NCBI RefSeq assembly: GCF_002224125.1
Contig: NZ_NCSM01000035.1
Coordinates: forward strand, 113,893-177,892
Reading direction: 5' to 3'
From: Streptomyces sp. NBS 14/10
GTDB taxonomy: Bacteria > Actinomycetota > Actinomycetes > Streptomycetales > Streptomycetaceae
Length of the DNA: 64,000 nt
The notes below the pieces were generated by a model. It saw nothing but the letters and a program-made list of their open reading frames with translations. It was not told where the DNA came from and made no database searches. The position numbers and the translations under genes are program-made. Of this stretch, positions 1 through 9,499 are shown one piece after another; the stretch's first letter is position 1, and each line of letters starts with the position of its first letter.

Positions 1-525
1 CGCCAGGGGATGGTCCGCGCTGAGGACGGCGTCCACCGGCTCCAGCCGTACCAGACGGTGTGTCAGCCCCGCGGGCAGCGGTGGATGGACACGGCCGAAC
101 GCGGCGTCGATGTCGCCGCGCAGCAGCGCCGCCGCCACCGACGGCAGATCGCGACCGTGTCCGAGTTCCAGCGGTGGTGGTGCGTCGCTGCCCGCCGCCA
201 CCTGTGCCAGCGTGCGCATGGGTGCGTAGAGGTGGCCCCATACGTCGACCCGCAGCGGCCGGTGTTCGTCCAGGGCCGCGGCGACGGCCCGGTCCGCGGC
301 GGCCAGCGTCTGCCGGGCCGGTTCCAGGAAGCGGTGGCCGGCGCGGGTCAGCTCCACCCCTTGGCCGGTACGCAGGAACAGCGAGGTGCCCAGTACGGAC
401 TCCAGGCGCGCGATCCGCTTGGACAGCGCCTGTTGCGAAATCGACAGCGCCTCGGCCGCCCGTCCGAAGTGCGCCTCCTCGGCGGCGAGAACGAAGGCGT
501 GTACCTGCGCCAGATCGAGGTCCAT
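1..525 (-). CDS. LysR-family transcriptional regulator, 3' end outside window
   Basis: The reverse strand reads MDLDLAQVHAFVLAAEEAHF from an ATG at 525, the classic LysR N-terminal winged helix-turn-helix (residues about 1-60, with an A-x-S-I-S-Q-Q-A-L-S-K-R-I recognition region). About 175 residues are visible, including the start of the substrate-binding domain; the rest lies before base 1. It is transcribed away from the oxidoreductase starting at 656, the usual arrangement for a LysR regulator and its target, and two inverted repeats lie in the 130-bp gap between them. The ligand cannot be told from sequence. The family call is secure; the target is inferred from position. Confidence 0.9.
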   Translation of the reverse strand, partial: MDLDLAQVHAFVLAAEEAHFGRAAEALSISQQALSKRIARLESVLGTSLFLRTGQGVELTRAGHRFLEPARQTLAAADRAVAAALDEHRPLRVDVWGHLYAPMRTLAQVAAGSDAPPPLELGHGRDLPSVAAALLRGDIDAAFGRVHPPLPAGLTHRLVRLEPVDAVLSADHPLA

Positions 526-550
526 GGCTCTCACCCTAGAGGTCCATCCA

Positions 551-608
551 GAGAGGTACGCGCCTCTCGCCATAGGGCGACAGCCATGGGTGACAACCAT
601 AGGTTGTC
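551..608. promoter_or_regulatory. Two inverted repeats between lysR and the oxidoreductase (candidate LysR sites)
   Basis: The divergent gap contains GAGAGG-N6-CCTCTC (551-568) and GACAACC-ATA-GGTTGTC (592-608), both perfect. LysR regulators typically bind dyads with a T-N11-A core in such divergent gaps; the second site has a suitable length and position upstream of the oxidoreductase. Assignment to this LysR is inference. Confidence 0.5.
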
Positions 609-655
609 GGCTCGCCCAGCAGGTTGTTGGCCCGTCCGGTGCCACCGCCGATTAC

Positions 656-1612
656 ATGATCCGCATGCAGAGACTGATCCCCACGGGAGATCCGGCGCGC
701 CCGGTGGAGTTCACCGAGGACGCCCAGCCCGTCCCGGCGCCGGACGAGGCGCTGATCCGCGTCGAGGCGTTCGCGCCGAACCGAGGCGAGACGTTCCTCC
801 TGGAACGACCGAAGCCGGGCCTGATGCCCGGCAAGGACGTCGCCGGCCTGGTGGTGCAGGCAGCCGCCGACGGATCCGGCCCGCGGGTCGGCACCCGCGT
901 GGTGGGCCACCCGCCCCGGGGCGGCTGGGCCGAGTACGTGGCCGTACCCACCCACTCGCTCGCCGAACTGCCCGACTCCCTCAGCGCCGTCGACGCCGCG
1001 GCCCTGCCGCTGGCCGGCATCACCGCGCTGCGGCTGCTGCGCACCGCCGGCAGCGTGACGGGTCGGCGGATGCTGGTGACCGGCGCCTCGGGCGGTGTCG
1101 GCCACTACGTCACCGAACTGGCCGCCGCCGCGGGCGCGGAGGTCACCGTGGTGACCGCCACCCCGTCGCGCGCCGAGCGGCTGCTCGCTCTGGGGGCCGC
1201 GGCGGCCGTACACGCGGTGGCCGAGGCGCGGGGGCCGTTCGACGTGGTGCTGGAGTCCACCGGCGGCGCCGATCTGCCGGTCGCGCTGTCCAAGCTGGCC
1301 CCGGGCGGCACGCTGATCTGGTTCGGCCAGGCCAGCCGTACCCCGGCGACGCTGGACTTCTTCGACCTCCTCAGCGGCCCGGAAGGCGCCGTCATCCGCC
1401 ACTTCCACTACGCGGGACCCAACGCGGCCCCCAACACGGGCCCGACCTACGGACACGACCTGGCCACCCTGGTGCGCCTGGTGCGCGACGGGCGGCTGCA
1501 TCCGGAGATCGGCCGCACCGCGGACTGGGCGAAGACCGCCGAGACCCTGGTCGACCTGCGGGAGCGCCGGATCCGCGGCAAGGCGGTCCTCACCACGGGG
1601 GTGGTGTCGTGA
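656..1612 (+). CDS. MDR-family NAD(P)H-dependent oxidoreductase (quinone reductase-like)
   Basis: A 318-residue medium-chain dehydrogenase/reductase. It has a GroES-like N-terminal half (residues about 15-115, with N-R-G-E as in quinone oxidoreductases) and a Rossmann domain with GASGGVG at 143-149. The zinc ligands of alcohol dehydrogenases are absent, so it should be a zinc-independent reductase of quinones or enones using NADPH. ATG 656 is chosen; ATG 665 is an in-frame alternative and neither has a clear ribosome binding site. The stop overlaps the GTG start of the next gene, indicating translational coupling. The substrate is unknown. Confidence 0.85.
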   Translation: MIRMQRLIPTGDPARPVEFTEDAQPVPAPDEALIRVEAFAPNRGETFLLERPKPGLMPGKDVAGLVVQAAADGSGPRVGTRVVGHPPRGGWAEYVAVPTHSLAELPDSLSAVDAAALPLAGITALRLLRTAGSVTGRRMLVTGASGGVGHYVTELAAAAGAEVTVVTATPSRAERLLALGAAAAVHAVAEARGPFDVVLESTGGADLPVALSKLAPGGTLIWFGQASRTPATLDFFDLLSGPEGAVIRHFHYAGPNAAPNTGPTYGHDLATLVRLVRDGRLHPEIGRTADWAKTAETLVDLRERRIRGKAVLTTGVVS

Positions 1613-2604
1613 ACGTCGCCGGCCTCGCCGCGGAGAATCTGACGCGCGCCACCGCCGCCGGGCTCGACCCTCACGAATACCACCGTGTCACTGCCGAATT
1701 GGCCTCGGTCGACGACTGGGGACAGACATTCATGAGGGCCGCTCGCCGCCACCTCGTACGCGCGGAGCAGGCCGCCTCCCCGATATCGACCGGCGCGCAC
1801 TACCAAGTGGCCGCGCGCTGGTTCCACCTCGCCACCCTGGGCCCGTACACGGACCGGGCTCCGGCCGAGACCCAGGCTGCCGCCGAGGCCGACGCCGCGA
1901 TGCGCCGCGCGCTGGAGATTCTGGAACCCGGCGCCAGCCGGCTCGACGGGCCCGCCTTCGCCGGCTGGCTCCGCGGCCCTGCCGACGCGCCCGCCACCGT
2001 CGTCGTCGTGCCCGGCCTGGACTCCGGCAAGGAGGAGTTCCACGCGGTCACCTCGGCGCTGCTGCGCAGGGGCCTGGCCGTGTTCACGATGGACGGCCCC
2101 GGGCAGGGCACACTCGCGGCCACCACCACGGTCCGGCCCGACTACCACCAGGTGATCGGGCAGGTCGTGGACGCGCTCGGCGTCGACCGGGTCGGGCTCG
2201 TCGGCCTCAGCCTGGGTGGTTACTACGTCGCGGAGAGCGCCGCCCACGAGCCTCGCGTGGCCGCCGCCACCACCGTGAGCGGTCCCTTCCGCCTCGACTG
2301 GCCGGCCCTGCCGCCCCCGCTCCGGAACATCCTCACCCGGCGCGCCGGAGGCACCCGGGCGGCCCGCGACTTCGCCGCCCGGGTCGATCTGTCCGCGCTG
2401 GCGCCCCGTATCGCCTGCCCGCTCCTGGTGGTCGACGGCGGCCAGGACGACATCGCAGGAGTGACCTGCGGAGAGCCGCTGGCCCGCCTGGCACCGCGCG
2501 GCGAGTACCTGCTCATCCCGTACGGCGACCATCTGCTGGGCAACGCCCACGCGGACTGGCTGCCCGCGGCCGCCGACTGGATGTCCAAGGCGCTCGGAAT
2601 GTGA
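1609..2604 (+). CDS. Alpha/beta hydrolase (FrsA/DUF1100-like)
   Basis: A 331-residue protein with a helical N-terminal part (residues 1-115) and an alpha/beta hydrolase core from about 125. The nucleophile elbow is G-L-S-L-G-G (Ser about 201), with a candidate acid in G-G-Q-D-D (about 280) and histidine in Y-G-D-H-L-L-G (about 308). An N-terminal helical lid followed by V-P-G-L-D-S-G-K resembles the FrsA/2,6-dihydropseudooxynicotine hydrolase group, which cleaves C-C or ester bonds. The GTG start overlaps the upstream stop by 4 bp, so both enzymes probably act in one pathway under the LysR regulator. The substrate is not deducible. Confidence 0.85.
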   Translation: MNVAGLAAENLTRATAAGLDPHEYHRVTAELASVDDWGQTFMRAARRHLVRAEQAASPISTGAHYQVAARWFHLATLGPYTDRAPAETQAAAEADAAMRRALEILEPGASRLDGPAFAGWLRGPADAPATVVVVPGLDSGKEEFHAVTSALLRRGLAVFTMDGPGQGTLAATTTVRPDYHQVIGQVVDALGVDRVGLVGLSLGGYYVAESAAHEPRVAAATTVSGPFRLDWPALPPPLRNILTRRAGGTRAARDFAARVDLSALAPRIACPLLVVDGGQDDIAGVTCGEPLARLAPRGEYLLIPYGDHLLGNAHADWLPAAADWMSKALGM

Positions 2605-2662
2605 CGGTCTCCTGGTCGTCGGAGTATTCCCGGGCGGGGCACGGCCTGGCAGAGTCCCGATC

Positions 2663-3082
2663 ATGAAAGACATTCGAAGACAGCAGCTGGGGCTGCTCCC
2701 CGGAGTCGCACTGGCCGCCGCGCTGCCGGGGATAACGCTCGACGAGACGGGCGAGTCCCCGCTGTTCGGTTACTTCTTCGCGTACATCCTCTTCGCGGGC
2801 ATCAGCACCGCGATCTGGGCCACGCCCAAGGATCCGCACCAAGGGCTCCTGTTGCCGATCCTGGCAGTCATCGGCCTCATCCAGGACACGCTGGTGTGGT
2901 ATCTCATCGCCTGGCTGTCCGAGGTCCGCGTGGACAGCGTGTGGTGGGCGCTGGCCGCGGCCTTCGTGGTACGGGGGTGCTGCTGGGCCGCCGTGTGGCT
3001 CCTGCCGTCCGGGACACCCGGAACGCCTGGGACGCCCGGAACACCCGGCGCTTCGACGCCGGACGGCCCGTCGGAGACGTAA
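2663..3082 (+). CDS. Small integral membrane protein of unknown function
   Basis: A 139-residue protein with four predicted hydrophobic segments (roughly residues 10-27, 33-52, 62-85 and 92-114) and a C-terminal tail of Gly-Thr-Pro repeats (about residues 117-128) encoded by a short DNA repeat at about 3008-3050. No family was recognised. It stands alone, 58 bp after the hydrolase and converging on the isochorismatase-like gene. The composition fits a real membrane protein; the function is unknown. Confidence 0.65.
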   Translation: MKDIRRQQLGLLPGVALAAALPGITLDETGESPLFGYFFAYILFAGISTAIWATPKDPHQGLLLPILAVIGLIQDTLVWYLIAWLSEVRVDSVWWALAAAFVVRGCCWAAVWLLPSGTPGTPGTPGTPGASTPDGPSET

Positions 3083-3098
3083 CACGCGCCGAGCGCAC

Positions 3099-3689
3099 TC
3101 ACCCCACCGCCGCAACCCACTGGTCCACAGTGCTGACCTCGGCCTGCCCCGGGAACACCTTCTCGGTCAGCAGCCGGTGGACCTCCGGGTCGCGGTCGGC
3201 GCAGCCGTCGGCCAGCACGGTGAGCCGGTAGTCGAGGTCGGCGGCCTGACGCAGCGTGGACAGGACGACGCCGCTGGTCGCGAGGCCGGTCAGGACGAGA
3301 CGGGTGATTCCGGCGGACCGCAGGACCAGCTCCAGATCGCTGCCCGTGAAGGCGCTGACCCGCTTCTTGGTGACCACGACCTCCCCGGGCCGCGGCGCGA
3401 CGTCGGGGTGGATGGCCGCATGGGGGTCGCCCTCGGCGAAGGCGCCCGGCGGCAGGGCGCTGAACGTCGCGTTGCGGTCGGACACTTCGGGGTGGCCGGA
3501 ACGGAAGCCGATGACCACGTACACGACCGGGATGTCGGCGCGGCGGGCGGCGTCGATGGCACGGGCCAGACGGGGCAGGTAGTCGGAGTCGTCGTGGACG
3601 CGGGCCACGATGCCCTCCTGGATGTCCATCACGAGCAGGGCGGTGTTGTCGGGCACGTTCACGTTCACTGAACCTTTCAATGCTGTCAT
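3099..3689 (-). CDS. Isochorismatase-family (cysteine hydrolase fold) protein lacking the usual cysteine
   Basis: A 196-residue isochorismatase-like alpha/beta protein. The conserved Asp lies in L-L-V-M-D-I-Q-E-G (about residue 22) and the Lys in V-T-K-K-R-V-S-A-F. In the position where cysteine hydrolases carry their nucleophile (G-x-x-T-x-x-C-V), this protein reads G-L-A-T-S-G-V-V-L-S-T, so Val replaces Cys. It may use isochorismatase-type acid chemistry or have another role. It begins 20 nt after the MFS stop on the same strand, so it is the last gene of a marR-MFS-hydrolase operon. Confidence 0.85.
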   Translation of the reverse strand: MTALKGSVNVNVPDNTALLVMDIQEGIVARVHDDSDYLPRLARAIDAARRADIPVVYVVIGFRSGHPEVSDRNATFSALPPGAFAEGDPHAAIHPDVAPRPGEVVVTKKRVSAFTGSDLELVLRSAGITRLVLTGLATSGVVLSTLRQAADLDYRLTVLADGCADRDPEVHRLLTEKVFPGQAEVSTVDQWVAAVG

Positions 3690-3709
3690 CAGTGTGATCA
3701 GGGAAAGCG

Positions 3710-5218
3710 CTAGGCAGAAGGAGACCGGTCGTCGGCCCCGATCCGGCCCAGCGAGCGGTCAACGACCGTGACCACCAGGAACACGGCGGCGACGGCGAGC
3801 ATGAGCCAGGCCAGACCGTGCAGCCCGCCAGTGTCGGCGCGGGCGCCGTAGAAGGCCCCGTACGCGCTGGAGGCGACGATCGCGCCGAGGTAGAAGAAGG
3901 TACGCATCAGCCCCGCCGAGGACCCGATCCGCTCCGGGTCGGCCTGGTGGTACACCGCGTTCTGCAGCGCCAGGTTGTTCAGCCCCTGCGGTACGCCGAA
4001 GAGCAGCGCGACCGCGATCAGCAGCCACACCGGGCTGTCCGGCCGCAGCAGGAGCATCGTGGCGCATGCGGCGATCTGCCCCAGAGCGCCGACGACGAGC
4101 TTGCCGCGCACCTCGGGGCGGCGGCCGGTCGCGGCGGACACGGCTATCCCGACCAGGAACACCGGCAGCTGCGCAAGCCCCGCCTGCGATGCGCTCAGCC
4201 CCCGCCCCTCCTCCAGCCACTGGGGGTAGCCGTACAGAAAGACGTACGACACGACGGCGGCGAGGACGGTACGCCCGTACGTGAGGACCAGCGGCCGATT
4301 GCCGCCGAGCACCCGCAGATCGATGAACGGCTCCGCCGCCCGCAGTTCCCGCACCGTGAACCCGGTCGCCGCCACCGCCATGAGCACCGGCAGATACCAG
4401 CGGTCGGCCCGCGGCTGCATCAGGAACAGCAGCAGCGCGACGAGCATCGCGGCGAAGAGCGCCATCCCGGCCAGGTCCAGCCTGATCCGCTCACCGCCGC
4501 GCTCCGAGAGGTCCGACGGGTCCGACGGGTCCGGCGCGGGTGCCTTGGGAAGCCGCCGGGCGCCGAGGACCAGACCGGCCACGGCCAGCGGGATGTTGAC
4601 GGCGAACGTGGTGCGCCAGCCGCCCAGGCCGATCAGCAGCCCGCCCAGGGACGGCCCGATGACGGCGACGGTCTGGTTGGCGACCGCGAGCGCGGTCAGC
4701 ACCCCGGCGGGGCTCTCCCGCCCCGTCCGCCGGGCCTCGCCCCGGATCAGATACATCGCCGCCGGATAGCCCGCGCACGTACCGAACCCCAGCACCACCC
4801 GCGCGGCGATCAGCACGCCCAGATTCGGTGCCAGCACCCCCATCAGCCCCGCGATCCCGCCCAGCGACATCCCGGCGAGAAAGAGCCGGCGCGGTCCGTA
4901 GATGTCGATCAGCCGCCCCATCACGGGCTGGCCTATCGAGGTGGCCAGATAGAGCGCGGAGACCAGCCACGCCGTCTGCGCGGGCGGCGCCCCGAGCGCG
5001 ACGCCGATCGGCACCAACGCCACCGCGACGATGGTGGAGTTGATCGGGTTCAGCACCGAACCCAGGATCATCGGCGCGAGCAGCCTCCGGTCGAAGGCGT
5101 CCCGCGGTCCTTTCCCGGCACTCCCGGCTCTCCCGGCCCTCCGCCGCACGAGCGACCCAAGCGAACCGAGCGGCCCGAGTGAAGCGAGCGAAACGAGCGA
5201 CCTGAGCCGCGCGATCAT
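3710..5218 (-). CDS. MFS drug/metabolite transporter (DHA2-like)
   Basis: A 502-residue polytopic protein with more than ten hydrophobic helices and MFS motifs: G-R-L-I-D-I-Y-G-P-R-R (motif A-like, after TM2) and a G-x(3)-G-P-x-L-G-G motif C-like segment typical of exporters. The start is ATG 5218, which overlaps the marR stop by 4 bp; a longer frame upstream lies inside marR. The first 45 residues are a low-complexity Leu-Gly-Ser run encoded by a degenerate ~9-bp repeat (about 5148-5208). Control by the MarR regulator suggests efflux of the compound that induces it. Confidence 0.88.
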   Translation of the reverse strand: MIARLRSLVSLASLGPLGSLGSLVRRRAGRAGSAGKGPRDAFDRRLLAPMILGSVLNPINSTIVAVALVPIGVALGAPPAQTAWLVSALYLATSIGQPVMGRLIDIYGPRRLFLAGMSLGGIAGLMGVLAPNLGVLIAARVVLGFGTCAGYPAAMYLIRGEARRTGRESPAGVLTALAVANQTVAVIGPSLGGLLIGLGGWRTTFAVNIPLAVAGLVLGARRLPKAPAPDPSDPSDLSERGGERIRLDLAGMALFAAMLVALLLFLMQPRADRWYLPVLMAVAATGFTVRELRAAEPFIDLRVLGGNRPLVLTYGRTVLAAVVSYVFLYGYPQWLEEGRGLSASQAGLAQLPVFLVGIAVSAATGRRPEVRGKLVVGALGQIAACATMLLLRPDSPVWLLIAVALLFGVPQGLNNLALQNAVYHQADPERIGSSAGLMRTFFYLGAIVASSAYGAFYGARADTGGLHGLAWLMLAVAAVFLVVTVVDRSLGRIGADDRSPSA

Positions 5219-5664
5219 GCGCCGCTGAGCCGGTCCAGCAGGGCCAGCGCCTCGATGATGGTCTGCCGCTCCTCCTCCGTATAGCCGGATTCGAGCGACC
5301 GGGCGAGCCATTCCTCCCCCGCCCGCCGCGCGTCGTCCACATACGCCGTACCGCTCTCGCTCAGCGAGATCAGCTGCCGCCGCCCGTCGTCAGGATCGGG
5401 CCGCCGCCGGATCAGCCCGCGCTCGTCGAGCACCCCGAGCGTGGCCGCCATCGACTGCGGCCGAACGCGCTCGGCCGCCGCCAGATCGCTGGTCGAGGCC
5501 GGGCCGTCCTTGCTGAGCCTGCTGAGCACGGCCGTCTGCGTGGGGGTGAGCTCTTCGTTGTCGTACGTCTCCTTGAACCGCCGCCGCAGCCGCCCGACCA
5601 CGACCCGGATCTCATGCGCGGCGCGCACGGCGGATGCGGGCATGCCGTCTGGGGTCTCTGACAT
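5215..5664 (-). CDS. MarR-family transcriptional regulator
   Basis: A 149-residue winged-helix protein: dimer helix, then L-T-P-T-Q-T-A-V-L-S-R-L and the recognition region (residues about 40-100) with R-R-P-D-P-D-D-G-R-R wing, all standard MarR features. It heads a three-gene operon with the MFS exporter (4-bp overlap) and isochorismatase-like gene. A 40-bp dyad (5684-5723) just upstream is the likely autoregulatory operator. MarR proteins usually repress efflux until a phenolic or similar ligand binds; the ligand here is unknown. Confidence 0.92.
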   Translation of the reverse strand: MSETPDGMPASAVRAAHEIRVVVGRLRRRFKETYDNEELTPTQTAVLSRLSKDGPASTSDLAAAERVRPQSMAATLGVLDERGLIRRRPDPDDGRRQLISLSESGTAYVDDARRAGEEWLARSLESGYTEEERQTIIEALALLDRLSGA

Positions 5665-5683
5665 GCCTCCACCGTAAATCCTT

Positions 5684-5723
5684 CAGTCCAGGCTGTCCAG
5701 CTGAAACTGAACAGGCTGGACTG
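5684..5723. promoter_or_regulatory. Candidate MarR operator
   Basis: Half-sites CAGTCCAGGCTGT (5684-5696) and ACAGGCTGGACTG (5711-5723) form an inverted repeat matching at 12 of 13 positions, 14 nt apart. It lies 20 nt upstream of the marR start, where binding would block its promoter. Confidence 0.6.
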
Positions 5724-5741
5724 TCTAATGAGTATCTGAGC

Positions 5742-8049
<2,308 letters not shown>

Positions 8050-8072
8050 CGCCGGGTTGAGCCCCCCGGCCC

Positions 8073-8104
8073 GGCGCGGGCCCGCGTCAGCGGTGGCCCG
8101 CGCC
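8073..8104. terminator. Bidirectional stem-loop terminator
   Basis: Perfect 10-bp arms GGCGCGGGCC / GGCCCGCGCC with a 12-nt loop, located between the convergent ends of the genes at 8049 and 8139. Confidence 0.65.
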
Positions 8105-8125
8105 GTCTCCGTCGGGTCGGTTCAC

Positions 8126-8156
8126 ATCGTGCCGACGACTAGATCGTGCCGACGAC
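8126..8156. repeat. 14-bp direct repeat spanning the lyase stop codon
   Basis: ATCGTGCCGACGAC occurs at 8126-8139 and again at 8143-8156, separated by TAG. The duplication contains the end of the lyase reading frame, so the gene's last codons have been copied just downstream of its stop. Confidence 0.7.
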
Positions 8157-9491
8157 GCTGCGGGTCATCGCGACCGCGCTGCCCAGATAGCGGGCGGGGT
8201 CGCACAGCTCGCTGATGCGCTCGGCGCCGAGTTGGTCCACCAGCTCGGCGTGCGTGCGGAGTTCGGCCTCGAGCGTGGTGCCGGTTTCGATGGCGGTGCG
8301 ACACGCTTCGTAGACGACGTCGTGGGCCCGTTGACGGCCCAGAACGGGCGCGAGGTCCATCATGACCGCTTCGGCGACGATGAGCCCTCCGGTGATGTGG
8401 GTGTTCCGGCGCATCCGGTCCACGTTCACCTCCAGGCCGGAGAGCATGAACTCGGCCTGATGGAGGGAGCTGGACAGCAGCAGGAAGGCTTCGGGCACGG
8501 CGGCCCACTCCAGGTGCCAGGGGCCGGTGGCGCGCTCGAAGTCCTGCATCATCGCGTCGAGTACGGTCGAGGACTTGTCGCGGAGCAGTTTGGCGGCGGC
8601 GAACATCAGCTCGCTGGAGATGGGATTGCGCTTCTGCGGCATCGTCGAGCTGGCCCCGCGCCCGGGAACGAAGGGCTCCGCGAGCTCGCCGAACTCGGAG
8701 GAGCACATCATCATCACGTCCCAGGCGATCTTGCCCAGCGAGCCGCCGACCGCCGCGAAGAGCGTGACCAGCTCCGCGAGCCCGTCACGGGCGACATGCC
8801 AGGTGATCTCGGGATCGCGAAGCCCCAGCTCGGCCGCCAGAACGGCACGCGTCTCCAGGCCCTCCGGGCGCGGGCCGAGCGAGGCCAGAGTCCCCGCGGC
8901 GCCCCCGAACTGCACCATCAGGGCACGCCGGCGGGCCTGCTCCAGCCGCTCGGCGTGGCGGTCGAGGGCGGAGAGCCACACGGCGCAGCGGTAGCCGAAG
9001 GTGACGGGGAGGGCGTGCTGAAGGTGGGTGCGCCCGGCGGTGACGGTGGCGGCGTGCTCGTCCGCGAGCTGCCGGAGGGCACGGCGTACCCGGTCGAGCT
9101 GGTCCTGGAGCAGGGCGACGCCTTGTTTGCACTGGAGCATCACCGCGGTGTCCATGATGTCCTGGGTGGTGGCCCCCCAGTGGAGGTAGCGGCCCGCGTC
9201 GCCGCACTGCTCGGCCACCTGCTTGACGATGGGCAGCACCGGGTAGCCGACGATCTCCGTCTCGGTGCGCAGCCGCTCCAGGTCGAGGCCGTCGAGACCG
9301 GCCTTGGCGGTGATGTCGTCAGCGGCCTCGGCGGGGATGATGCCGACTTTGGCCTGGGCGCGGGCGAGGGCGGTTTCGGTGTCGATGATGCGCTGGACGT
9401 AGGCGGTGTCGCTGAAGATCTCGCGCATGGCCGGGGTGCCGAACATGTCCCGGAAGAGGAAGGAGTCGAAGACGGTACTGCTACTGCTCAT
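8139..9491 (-). CDS. Fumarase/aspartase-superfamily lyase (adenylosuccinate lyase/CMLE-like)
   Basis: A 450-residue lyase with the superfamily signature S-S-T-M-P-Q-K-R-N-P at 281-290, G-A-T-T-Q-D-I at about 107-113 and G-R-T-H-L-Q-H-A at 153-160; the catalytic Ser is in the 281 loop. The family performs anti-eliminations releasing fumarate, or muconate cycloisomerisation. It starts 8 nt after the dicarboxylate symporter stop and there is no purine or protocatechuate gene nearby, so a role on an imported dicarboxylate or N-succinyl compound is more likely than purine synthesis. The exact reaction cannot be assigned. Confidence 0.8.
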   Translation of the reverse strand: MSSSSTVFDSFLFRDMFGTPAMREIFSDTAYVQRIIDTETALARAQAKVGIIPAEAADDITAKAGLDGLDLERLRTETEIVGYPVLPIVKQVAEQCGDAGRYLHWGATTQDIMDTAVMLQCKQGVALLQDQLDRVRRALRQLADEHAATVTAGRTHLQHALPVTFGYRCAVWLSALDRHAERLEQARRRALMVQFGGAAGTLASLGPRPEGLETRAVLAAELGLRDPEITWHVARDGLAELVTLFAAVGGSLGKIAWDVMMMCSSEFGELAEPFVPGRGASSTMPQKRNPISSELMFAAAKLLRDKSSTVLDAMMQDFERATGPWHLEWAAVPEAFLLLSSSLHQAEFMLSGLEVNVDRMRRNTHITGGLIVAEAVMMDLAPVLGRQRAHDVVYEACRTAIETGTTLEAELRTHAELVDQLGAERISELCDPARYLGSAVAMTRSVVGTI

Positions 9492-9499
9492 GTGGTGTC

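Noticed and set aside
10..2604. 864-codon open frame covering the lysR/oxidoreductase region
   Set aside because: Only its last 331 codons, from GTG 1609, look like a protein (alpha/beta hydrolase). The upstream part is Arg/Gly-rich shadow of the genes on the other frame and strand.
8139..9491. Assignment of the lyase as purB
   Set aside because: The signature fits the superfamily, but the operon partner is a dicarboxylate symporter and no purine gene is near.
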